Positions 7,363-13,147 of a stretch of DNA of 13,147 nucleotides are shown in pieces. The DNA is taken from the NCBI GenBank assembly GCA_005880175.1, contig VBJR01000111.1, positions 1 through 13,147 of the forward strand, given 5' to 3'. Each line of letters begins with the position of its first letter. Position 1 is the first letter of the stretch. The notes beneath the pieces were generated by a model, which saw only the letters and a program-made list of their open reading frames with translations, made no database searches and was not told where the DNA came from. Origin of the DNA: Chloroflexota bacterium (GTDB lineage Bacteria; Chloroflexota; Dormibacteria; Dormibacterales; Dormibacteraceae). Made by a program: the position numbers and the translations under genes.

Positions 7363-8310
7363 CTAGCTCAGCTCGACCGGCACCGCGGTGAGGCGGACGA
7401 GCTTGCTGTCGCGCAGGATCTCCACCTCGAGCGGCCGGCCGATCGCCGTGCCGACCATGTAGCCCTGCAGGTCGCCGGCCTTGCTGACCGGCTCCCCGCC
7501 GACGCCGACGATCAGGTCGCCCGCGCGCAGGCCGGCCGTCGCGGCCGGGCTGCCCTCCACGACCTCCATCACGCCGATCCCGCCCCGCCGGCCCAGGCGG
7601 GCGGCGGCGGCGGCCGGCAGCGGCTGGGTGCCGCCCGCGATGCCGAGGTAGCCGCGACGGACGCGGCCGTCCCGGTGCAGGGCGGTGAGGATGCGGCGGG
7701 TGACGGCGTTGAGCGGGACCGCCAGGCCCAGCCCCACGCCCGCGACCGCCGTGTTGATGCCGACCAGACGCGCCTGGCTGTCCGCCAGCGCCCCGCCCGA
7801 GTTGCCCGGGTTGAGCGCGGCGTCGGTCTGGATGACGTTGTCCACGATGCGCCGGCCGTCGCCCCAGCGCGTCGGGAGGGAGCGGCCGAGGCCGCTGACG
7901 ACGCCGGTCGTCACCGAGCCGGAGTAGCCGAGGGGGTTGCCGACCGCGACCACCAGCTGGCCGACCCGGAGCCGGTCGGCGTCGCCGACCACCACGGGCG
8001 TGAGGCCGGCCGTGCGGGCGCGCAGGATGGCCAGGTCGGAGAGCGGGTCGAGCCCGATCACCTCGATGTCGTACTGGCCGCCGTCCGCGAACGCGGCGAC
8101 GCCCCGGGTCGCGCGCTCGACCACGTGGGCCGAGGTCACCAGCAGCCCGTCGGCGGTCAGCGCCACCCCGGAGCCGGCGCCCTCGGGACGGCGGCCGTCG
8201 GCGCGGCCCACCCGGAGGCTGGCCACCGACGGCAGCAGGCGCTCCGCCACCCCGCTGACCGTCCGGGAGTAGGCGTCGAGCGCCTCCTCATCGTCCGGCA
8301 GCGGTGCCAC
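7363..8310 (-). CDS. HtrA/DegP-type serine protease with one PDZ domain
   Basis: Trypsin-fold protease for misfolded or regulatory proteins. Counting from the GTG at 8310, the triad is His62 (TSAHVV), Asp92 (DPLSDLAIL) and Ser171 (NPGNSGGAL). The supporting motifs AVGNPLGYSGSVTTGVVSG and IQTDAALNPGNSGG are also present. A PDZ domain covers about 215-305 (GIGVMEVVEGSPAATAGLRAGDLIVGVGGEPV). Unlike most HtrA proteins there is no signal peptide or membrane helix, so a cytoplasmic location is inferred. The start is uncertain: strong coding character in this frame begins about 30 bases above the GTG, near 8336, exactly where the coding signal of the upstream frame stops. A single extra base in the G run at 8335-8338 would fuse the two into one protein of about 448 residues. 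No clear ribosome site precedes the GTG. Confidence 0.85.
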   Translation of the reverse strand: MAPLPDDEEALDAYSRTVSGVAERLLPSVASLRVGRADGRRPEGAGSGVALTADGLLVTSAHVVERATRGVAAFADGGQYDIEVIGLDPLSDLAILRARTAGLTPVVVGDADRLRVGQLVVAVGNPLGYSGSVTTGVVSGLGRSLPTRWGDGRRIVDNVIQTDAALNPGNSGGALADSQARLVGINTAVAGVGLGLAVPLNAVTRRILTALHRDGRVRRGYLGIAGGTQPLPAAAAARLGRRGGIGVMEVVEGSPAATAGLRAGDLIVGVGGEPVSKAGDLQGYMVGTAIGRPLEVEILRDSKLVRLTAVPVELS

Positions 8311-8708
8311 CGGGCCCGCGAAGAGCTGCTCGATGGGGCGATGCGGACCTTCTTGGCCTCGTCGCCGTCGCCCTCCTGGCGCCGGCCGGAGCCGCCGGGG
8401 GTGAACTTCTCGGTCGTGCCGCCGCAGGTCGCGCCCCAGGTGACGTTCAGCTCGAAGCGGTGCTCGGCCTCGCGGGCGATGTGGACCCGGTACGGGCGGG
8501 TGCTCTCGCGGAAGCGGCTGATGCGGCCCGCCTCGGCGCCGGCCTTGAGCTGGGCGGAGGCGTCCGCCGGCAGCGTCGGCTCGGTGAGCGTCCCCACCAC
8601 CACGATCTGTCCCTCGTCGATCGTCACCGACGGTGCTCCGGTGAACCAGCCGTCCGGGAGCCTTCCGGCGAACCAACCAGCGATCTCGTCGCGCTCAGGT
8701 GTTGCCAT
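8157..8708 (-). CDS. Unnamed N-terminal domain, probably fused to or coupled with the HtrA protease
   Basis: The frame starts at the ATG at 8708 (MATPERDEIAGWFAGRLPDG). Its first 124 codons, to about 8337, are strongly coding: nearly all third positions are G or C up to KKVRIA. They contain WFAGRLPDGWF, VVVGTL, RISRFRE and AREAEHRF, a pattern I associate with a small actinobacterial protein of unknown function. After 8336 this frame loses coding character (a serine and arginine-rich shadow) while the protease frame becomes coding, so the listed end at 8157 is only where the open frame stops. Either a one-base indel splits one fusion gene, or two genes overlap. It is preceded by a leaderless-type promoter (TAATGT, 7 bases before the ATG) with an inverted repeat. 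Confidence 0.6.
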   Translation of the reverse strand: MATPERDEIAGWFAGRLPDGWFTGAPSVTIDEGQIVVVGTLTEPTLPADASAQLKAGAEAGRISRFRESTRPYRVHIAREAEHRFELNVTWGATCGGTTEKFTPGGSGRRQEGDGDEAKKVRIAPSSSSSRARWHRCRTMRRRSTPTPGRSAGWRSACCRRWPASGWAAPTAAVPRAPAPGWR

Positions 8709-8730
8709 GATTACAACATTACCCTGTTGT
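8709..8730 (-). promoter_or_regulatory. Leaderless promoter overlapped by an 18-base inverted repeat
   Basis: On the minus strand TAATGT (8721-8716) lies 7 bases before the ATG at 8708 with no ribosome binding site. The plus-strand repeat ACAACA (8713-8718), TTACCC, TGTTGT (8725-8730) is a perfect 6-6-6 inverted repeat covering that -10. It is a candidate operator for an unidentified repressor. The short stretch is much richer in A/T than its surroundings. No clear -35 is seen. Confidence 0.5.
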
Positions 8731-9083
8731 TGGCGAGCGAAACGCCGGGGTGTGCGGCGGGCCGGCCGGGCGGCGGTCTAACCCGTCCTTGGCCCTGAAC
8801 AGGTTGGATTGACCCGCCTGCTGCTCTGGCCGTACTGTGGGCCCGCCCCCCTGGGCGGGTGGGGGCGTGGGTTTCGGGGCTCGGGGGCGGGAGCCGCGTC
8901 GCTTCTGGACCGTAACCGTGCCGATTGTGGGGCTTGCTGCGGGTGAGCGTGGTCATCAGCGCCGCGAGGCAACGCTGACTCGCGGCAACGCGGGCGACCT
9001 GGGCCACGAGTGGTGCTTGCTGAGCTCCCACGCCCACCTCGCCTCCGGACCCGAGCCGGGAGGCTCGGGCGCGCCCGGCTCCC
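8731..9083. other. Intergenic region with hairpins and no supported gene
   Basis: About 350 bases between the HtrA unit and the LLM gene. Visible structures are CCCGCCC-CCCT-GGGCGGG (8842-8859), GCCGCGAG/CTCGCGGC (8961-8986, 10-base loop) and the LLM terminator (9050-9069). The sequence GGCAACGC occurs twice within 25 bases around the second hairpin. Open frames on both strands here lack starts with ribosome sites and recognisable protein patterns. An untranslated RNA is possible but unsupported. Confidence 0.4.
9050..9069 (-). terminator. Terminator hairpin after the LLM gene
   Basis: CCCGAGCC and GGCTCGGG form a perfect 8-bp stem around a GGGA loop, 14 bases past the LLM stop on the minus strand. 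No T-tract follows. Confidence 0.6.
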
Positions 9084-10288
9084 CTACGGAGCCGCGGCGG
9101 CCGCCACCACCTCCGGCGTCGCCTCGCGCGCCGGCTCCCGGCGCGCCAGCGCCGCCTCGATCGCCGGGCCCAGGCGGGCCAGCTTCTCGCGCTCGCCGGC
9201 CTCGTGCCGCTCCTTGAACTCCGGCAGGACCTCGCGGCCGAACAGCTCCAGCGACTCGCAGATGTGCTCGTGCCGGTTCCGCCCCGCCTGGCTGACGAAG
9301 ATGACCTGGTCCACCCCGGCCGCCTCGTAGCCGCGCAGGAACTCCCGGATCTGGTCCGGCGTGCCGATGGACCCACGCAGGGCGCCCAGCCGCTCCTCCA
9401 TCAGGCGGGCGGCCAGCGCCTCGCCCTCGCGGGCCGCGATCCGGCGGTCGAAGCCGAAATCGGCCCGCCGCTGCTCGAACTCCTCCCACACGTTGGTCCG
9501 CCCCGGGACGTGCTGCCCGTAGACGTAGTAGTGGCCGAGCGAGTAGCCGAAGAAGTGGCCGCCGTCCAGCCCGCGCTCGATCGCCGTGCCCTCGTCCTCG
9601 TGGCACATGAACGGCGTGACCACCGCCACCTGCGGGTTGACCGCGAAGCCGGCCGGCACGCACTCGTCCGAGCAGATCGTCTCGTAGTAGTCCTCCACCC
9701 ATTCCCGTGCGGCGGCCGGCTCGATGAACGCGAACGAGAGCGCCCCGATCCCCTTGCTCGCGGCGAGGTGGATCGTCTCCCGGCGGCTGCACGCCACCCA
9801 CAGCGGCGGGTGCGGCTTCTGCATCGGCTTGGGGATCACGTTCCGCGCCGGCATCCGCAGGTACCGGCCGTCGTAGCCGGCGAACGGCGTCTCCACGAAC
9901 ATCCGGGTGACGGCGTCCAGCGTCTCCTCCCACTGCTCCCGCTTGGTCTCGCGCGGGATGCCGAACCCGCCCAGCTCGATCTCCGACGACGACTCGCCGG
10001 TCCCGAAATCGACGCGGCCGTCGGAGACCAGGTCCAGCGTGGCGATGCGCTCCGCCACGCGGGCCGTGTGGTTGAAGTTCGTGGGCAGCAGCACGATCCC
10101 GTGGCCGATCCGGATCTGCTTCGTGCGCTGGCTCGCGGCGGCCAGGAAGACCTCCGGCGCGGACGAGTGGCTGTACTCCTCCAGGAAGTGGTGCTCCACC
10201 TCCCAGACGTAGTCGTAGCCGAGCCGTGCTCCGACTCGGCCTGCCACGGCCGCGGCAGCTGGTGCTCGTAGAAGATCCCAAACCGCAT
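9084..10288 (-). CDS. LLM-class flavin-dependent monooxygenase with an internal frame break
   Basis: Luciferase-like monooxygenases use reduced flavin and oxygen to oxidise organic substrates; the substrate is not predictable here. The natural start is the ATG at 10288 (MRFGIFYEHQLPRPW), the usual first beta strand of this family. After 21 residues (ending SEH at 10226) the frame is lost. The family sequence resumes in another phase at 10223 with LGYDYVWEVEHHFLEEYSHS and continues for about 379 residues through IRIGHGIVLLP, NHTARVAERIATLDLVSDGR, PHPPLWVACS and GTPDQIREFLRGYEAAGVDQ. Relatives carry about 15 residues of helix between the two parts, so a segment of 3n+1 bases is probably missing. 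A TACCAT 6 bases before the ATG suggests leaderless transcription. It is divergent from the tetR gene, whose operator lies between them, so TetR control is likely. Confidence 0.85.
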
Positions 10289-10327
10289 GCCGCGATGGTA
10301 GGGTTTCTTGCACTCGCCATGCAAGAA
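10289..10327. promoter_or_regulatory. Divergent LLM/tetR promoter with a perfect palindromic operator
   Basis: TTCTTGCA (10305-10312), a 7-base spacer, and TGCAAGAA (10320-10327) form a perfect inverted repeat that spans the tetR start codon (10319). The minus-strand -10 TACCAT (10300-10295) for LLM and the plus-strand -10 like TAGGGT (10299-10304) for tetR share the bases TA at 10299-10300. A repressor bound at the palindrome would sit just downstream of the tetR -10 and upstream of the LLM -10, so one site could control both genes. Confidence 0.65.
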
Positions 10328-10909
10328 CTTTCGGACACCGCTCTGGACGGCCGCTCCGCCCGCGCGCTGCGAACGAGGAACCGCGTCGTCGACGCGCTGC
10401 TCGACCTGATCGACGAGGGCGACCTGCGGCCCCCGGCCGCCGACGTGGCCCGCCGCGCGGGCGTCTCCCTGCGCTCGGTCTACCAGCACTTCGACGACCT
10501 GGAGACGCTGTTCCGGGTGGCCGGCGAGCGGCACCGGCAGCGCTTCGCCCACCTGGAGCCGCTGCCCGACCTGCCCGAGGAGCTGGGCCCGCGCGTGGCG
10601 GCATACGTCGCCCACCGCGTCATCTGGATGGAGGCCGTCAGCCCCATGGCCCGGGCGGCCGCGCTCCAGGCCCCGTTCTCGCCCGGGATCGCGGCCCGGC
10701 AGGCGGCGGGCCGGGCCCGCCACCGCGAAGCGCTGGCGGCCGCGTTCGCCCCCGAGCTCGACCGGGCCGGCGACCGCGACGGCCTCCTCCACGGGCTCGA
10801 TGTCGCCGCCGGCTGGACCACGTGGGAGCACCTCCGGACCGGTACCGGGCTGCCCGCGGACGAGGCGGCGCGAGTGATGGAGCGGCTGCTGCTGGGTCTG
10901 CTCGGCTAG
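10319..10909 (+). CDS. TetR-family transcriptional regulator
   Basis: This is a 196-residue protein with an N-terminal helix-turn-helix of TetR type at about 40-59 (AADVARRAGVSLRSVYQHFDDLETLF), followed by a helical ligand-binding and dimerisation part without a recognised family signature. The ATG at 10319 is preferred over upstream in-frame starts because those overlap the divergent LLM gene and have no family similarity. The leader would be only a few bases long and there is no ribosome binding site. It probably represses itself and the LLM gene through the 10305-10327 palindrome. Its stop TAG (10907-10909) interlocks with the stop of the convergent phosphatase gene. Confidence 0.88.
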   Translation: MQELSDTALDGRSARALRTRNRVVDALLDLIDEGDLRPPAADVARRAGVSLRSVYQHFDDLETLFRVAGERHRQRFAHLEPLPDLPEELGPRVAAYVAHRVIWMEAVSPMARAAALQAPFSPGIAARQAAGRARHREALAAAFAPELDRAGDRDGLLHGLDVAAGWTTWEHLRTGTGLPADEAARVMERLLLGLLG

Positions 10910-11523
10910 GCCAGGTGGGTGGCGTCCGCGATGGACTGGACGACCGCCTGGTCGCCCTTGAACGCCACCACCGAGACGCTCGTGAACTGGGGCAGCACGC
11001 GCAGCTGGCCCCAGCGCAGGCCCAGCAGGCTGGACAGGTACATCGCGATGGCGCCGTTGTGGGTGACCACCGCCGCCCTCGGCAGCGCTGCCTCGACGTT
11101 CGCCAGGCCCGCCACGACGTCGGCCACCGCCGCGCGCATCCGGGCGACGACCTCGGCCTCCGGCTCCGGGAACGGGTACTCGCCCGGCGTCACCGGCACG
11201 GCCTCGCGGCCCTCGTCCCAGTACGTGCGCACCTCCCTGAGCCGGGCGTCGCTGACGACCGCCAGGTCGTGGGCCCCGGCGACGGCCTGCGCCGTCTCCG
11301 CCGCCCGGCGCAGGTCGCTGCTCCAGACCGCGTGCAGCGGCACCGGCGCCAGCCGGGCCGTCAGGCGCGCCGCCTGCTCCCGGCCGCGCTCGGACAGCGG
11401 CGGGTCGAGCGGGCCCTCGGCCAGCGCCGCCAGGTCCCGGTAGGCGTCGGCGTGGCGGATCAGCCAGACCTGGCGCGCGCCCTCCACTCCGACCAGATAG
11501 CGGGCGTGCAGCTCGTCGATCAT
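10906..11523 (-). CDS. Histidine phosphatase family protein
   Basis: Phosphoglycerate mutase-like fold that transfers phosphate through a histidine; the substrate cannot be told from sequence. From the ATG at 11523, the phospho-acceptor is His24 in LIRHADAY (Arg-His-Ala instead of the usual Arg-His-Gly). The family arginine is in SSDLRRAAETA, the acid residue is in RLREVRTYWDEG, and the second catalytic histidine is His154 in VVTHNG. The 205 residues match the family's length. A TTG at 11559 would extend it by 12 residues and overlap the stop of the upstream peptidase gene; the ATG is preferred, leaving a 28-base gap. It is likely co-transcribed with the P1 peptidase. It ends on the same CTAG as the convergent tetR. 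Confidence 0.88.
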   Translation of the reverse strand: MIDELHARYLVGVEGARQVWLIRHADAYRDLAALAEGPLDPPLSERGREQAARLTARLAPVPLHAVWSSDLRRAAETAQAVAGAHDLAVVSDARLREVRTYWDEGREAVPVTPGEYPFPEPEAEVVARMRAAVADVVAGLANVEAALPRAAVVTHNGAIAMYLSSLLGLRWGQLRVLPQFTSVSVVAFKGDQAVVQSIADATHLA

Positions 11524-11551
11524 CCGGAGGAACCCGGCCGTCCGGTCGTCG

Positions 11552-12439
11552 TCAGGCAATCGTCACGGCCCGCTCGATGGCCCGCCACATCGCCTCGGCG
11601 GCCGCCGTGCCGAGGCTGATCGGGTCGGCCTCCGCCTCGCCGGCGCTGACCGCGAAGACCGCGTCCCCGTCGTACAGCGTGTGCGCCGGCCGCACGGCCA
11701 GGGCGAGGCCGTCCTGGCCGGCCTCGGCCAGCCGGCGGCAGCCCGCCTTGTCCAGCCGCGCGTCGGTGGCGACGACGGCGATGGTGGTGTTGGCCCCGGC
11801 CGGCGGCGGCCGCACCTGGCCGGTGTCCAGCAGCGTGCGCCAGCCATCGACGCCGGCCAGCAGACGGCCGTCCCGCCCGTGCACGTCGCCCACCGCGTTC
11901 GCCACCGCCAGGGCCGCGACGACCGCGCCCGACGGCAGCCGCACCGAGGCCGTGCCGACGCCGCCCGGGTGGGCGCGGTCGGGGCCGAGCAGCTTGCCGA
12001 CGGTGGCGCCGGTCCCGGCGCCCACGCGGCCCTCGGCCGGCGGCCCCTCGGTCGCTGCCAGGCAGGCGGCGTAGCCCTCTTCCGGGCCCGGCCAGGCGAC
12101 GGCGCCCGTGCCCAGGTCGAACAGGACGGCGGCCGGGACCAGCGGCACGCGCGCGGGCCCGACCGGCAGGCCGACGCCGCGCTCGCGCAGGAAGCGCATC
12201 ACGCCGTCGGCCGCGCCCAGGCCGAAGGCCGAGCCGCCGCAGAGGCAGATGGCGTGCACGCGCTCGACCAGCCGGCCCAGCTGGAGCAGGTCGGTCTCGC
12301 GCGTGCCGGGGGCGGGCCCGCGCACGTCCACGCTCGCGACGGCGCCCTCGTCCGGCAGCAGGACGACGGTGCAGCCGGTCCGCGCTTCGGCGTCGGTCCA
12401 GTGGCCGACGCGGATGCCGGGAACGTCGGTGATGGCCAC
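11552..12439 (-). CDS. P1-family peptidase (DmpA/NylC-like N-terminal nucleophile hydrolase)
   Basis: P1 peptidases are made as inactive chains that cleave themselves before a Ser or Thr, which becomes the N-terminal nucleophile. Members act on aminopeptidase substrates, beta-peptides or nylon oligomers, so the substrate is open. Family motifs are ITDVPGIRVGHWTD at the start, GTRETDLL, LCGGSAFGLGAADGV, VGAGTGATVGKLLG and the cleavage site GANTTIAVVATDARL, with Asn217/Thr218 (codons at 11791-11786) as the predicted scissile pair. The frame extends to an ATG at 12490, and AGGAAGAG upstream of that codon could be a ribosome site. However, the 17 added codons have mostly A or T in third position, unlike the rest of the gene, and the family begins near the GTG at 12439. 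GACAAT lies 6 bases before this GTG. Confidence 0.85.
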   Translation of the reverse strand: MAITDVPGIRVGHWTDAEARTGCTVVLLPDEGAVASVDVRGPAPGTRETDLLQLGRLVERVHAICLCGGSAFGLGAADGVMRFLRERGVGLPVGPARVPLVPAAVLFDLGTGAVAWPGPEEGYAACLAATEGPPAEGRVGAGTGATVGKLLGPDRAHPGGVGTASVRLPSGAVVAALAVANAVGDVHGRDGRLLAGVDGWRTLLDTGQVRPPPAGANTTIAVVATDARLDKAGCRRLAEAGQDGLALAVRPAHTLYDGDAVFAVSAGEAEADPISLGTAAAEAMWRAIERAVTIA

Positions 12440-12525
12440 TGATGCATTGTCCGTTTTTTGTCTGTCTCGACCGTCCAGGATGGTGGCCATGGACGAAGCT
12501 CTTCCTACCGCGGTAGGATGCCGGC
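12440..12525. promoter_or_regulatory. Divergent promoter region between the P1 peptidase and vapB-like genes
   Basis: On the plus strand TAGGAT (12514-12519) lies 6 bases before the ATG at 12526, with a weak -35 like TGGACG at 12490-12495 (18-base spacing). On the minus strand GACAAT (12451-12446) lies 6 bases before the GTG at 12439. A perfect 16-base palindrome, TCCTACCGCGGTAGGA (12503-12518), overlaps the plus-strand -10. That is where toxin-antitoxin complexes usually bind to repress their own operon. A run of six T at 12454-12459 stands out in this GC-rich context. Confidence 0.65.
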
Positions 12526-13032
12526 ATGCCGGTCGAGAAGGTCTCGCTGAGCCTGGAGGCGGACGTCGTGGCTGAGGCGCGGGCCGAGGCCGGCGGCAAC
12601 CTGTCCGCGTACGTGAACGACGCGCTGGAGGCGCGCCTGCGCAACCGGCACCTGCGCCGGGTGCTCGACGAGTTCCGGCACGAGTTCCCGCCGCTCGACC
12701 GCGAGGCGGCGGAGCAGGTGCGGCGCGAGTTCGACGGGGCGATGGAGAAGGCCGCCGCCGGAGCGGCGGCGACGGAGGAGGTCCTGGTCCGCGGGACCGA
12801 GCTGCTCAACGAGCACCCGCTGGTCGAGGAGGCCGTGATCGCGCGAGGCCCGACGCGGCTCCCGGTCGGGTACGTCGTGCTCGCGGACGAGCGGAAGCCC
12901 GTCGCGGAGGTCTTCGCCGCGCTGGGCGAGTACCTGACCGAGCGGCTGAGCGCGGGCTGGAAGGTCCAGCTCGTCATCCTGGGCAGGGACCCGCGGGGTC
13001 GCTCCGACCTGGCAGGGGTGGTGCCGCTGTGA
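12526..13032 (+). CDS. VapB-like antitoxin with an unusual C-terminal extension
   Basis: The N-terminal 60 residues look like a ribbon-helix-helix or VapB-type DNA-binding antitoxin (PVEKVSLSLEADVVAEARAE, NLSAYVNDALEARLRN). The next gene overlaps by 4 bases and encodes a PIN toxin, the standard VapBC arrangement. The protein has 168 residues, about twice the usual VapB length. The extra part (about 75-168: VRGTELLNEHPLVEEAV, GYVVLADERKPVAEVF, SAGWKVQLVILGRD) is well-formed coding sequence that I do not recognise. The ATG at 12526 has no ribosome site but a -10 like TAGGAT 6 bases upstream, so leaderless expression is likely. Autoregulation through the 12503-12518 palindrome is inferred. Confidence 0.75.
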   Translation: MPVEKVSLSLEADVVAEARAEAGGNLSAYVNDALEARLRNRHLRRVLDEFRHEFPPLDREAAEQVRREFDGAMEKAAAGAAATEEVLVRGTELLNEHPLVEEAVIARGPTRLPVGYVVLADERKPVAEVFAALGEYLTERLSAGWKVQLVILGRDPRGRSDLAGVVPL

Positions 13033-13147
13033 GCAGCGTGCTGGTCCTGGACACCGGCGCGCTGATCGCCCTGAGCAGGCGCTCGCCGAAGGTGTGGGAG
13101 CTCCTCGATCGCGCGCAGCGATCGCGCGCCGACGTGCTGGTGCCGGC
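13029..13147 (+). CDS. PIN-domain toxin (VapC-like), cut by the window end
   Basis: The GTG at 13029 overlaps the antitoxin's TGA as GTGA, which implies translational coupling. The 39 visible residues begin SSVLVLDTGALIALSRRSP, with Asp8 in the LDTGALIAL pattern that supplies the first metal-binding acid of PIN nucleases. VapC toxins are Mg-dependent RNases that usually cut tRNA or rRNA. The rest of the acidic site lies beyond the window. The frame is open to the last base. Confidence 0.8.
   Translation, partial: MSSVLVLDTGALIALSRRSPKVWELLDRAQRSRADVLVP

Noticed and set aside
8711..9376. Open frame across the LLM 3' end and the downstream gap
   Set aside because: It is a low-complexity Arg/Ser shadow of the LLM frame with no motif or ribosome site.
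13106..13129. Direct repeat CGATCGCGCGC within the toxin gene
   Set aside because: It is 11 bases within coding sequence, in two different reading phases, and explained by codon composition.

Overview
The window is very GC-rich, with almost every third codon position G or C, and looks like an actinobacterial chromosome. The gene repertoire and style (a Trp-codon leader in front of trpS, TetR paired with an LLM flavoenzyme, leaderless starts, VapBC) suggest a soil actinobacterium, perhaps Thermoleophilia. That placement is inference; no rRNA or tRNA is present to confirm it. There is no CRISPR array, phage or recognisable transposase.

Layout. 1-1587 (+): the end of pruA (proline catabolism), then a hairpin. 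1723-2778 (+): a tryptophan regulatory leader and trpS. 3397-2768 (-): a small multi-pass membrane protein, separated from the SBP56/methanethiol oxidase-family gene (4952-3648) by a 250-base block made of two copies of a 69-base perfect repeat around 100 structured bases. 7282-5128 (-): a two-gene unit encoding a ferritin-VIT1 metal transporter and a DUF4352-like lipoprotein. 8708-7363 (-): an unnamed N-terminal domain and a PDZ-containing HtrA-type protease, joined by a one-base frame change. 8731-9083: no supported gene, only hairpins. 10288-9084 (-) and 10319-10909 (+): an LLM flavin monooxygenase and a divergent TetR regulator around one perfect palindromic operator. 11523-10906 and 12439-11552 (-): a histidine phosphatase and a P1-family peptidase. 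12526-13147 (+): a VapBC-type toxin-antitoxin pair, with the toxin cut by the window end.

Two themes stand out. First, regulation is readable from the DNA. trpS is preceded by an apparently leaderless 18-codon peptide containing Trp-Ser-Trp, and the segment holding the first Trp codon is perfectly complementary over 8 bases to the trpS Shine-Dalgarno sequence. Several other genes have a -10 like hexamer 6-7 bases upstream of the start codon and no ribosome binding site. Second, several genes appear to have lost internal segments. trpS lacks about 21 residues with a frameshift, LLM about 15 residues with a frameshift, SBP56 about 27 residues in frame including the conserved His-His-x-Gly-Trp-Asn stretch, and the HtrA gene changes frame at a run of four Gs. 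So many events in 13 kb point first to assembly error, and real gene decay should be considered only after read-level checking.
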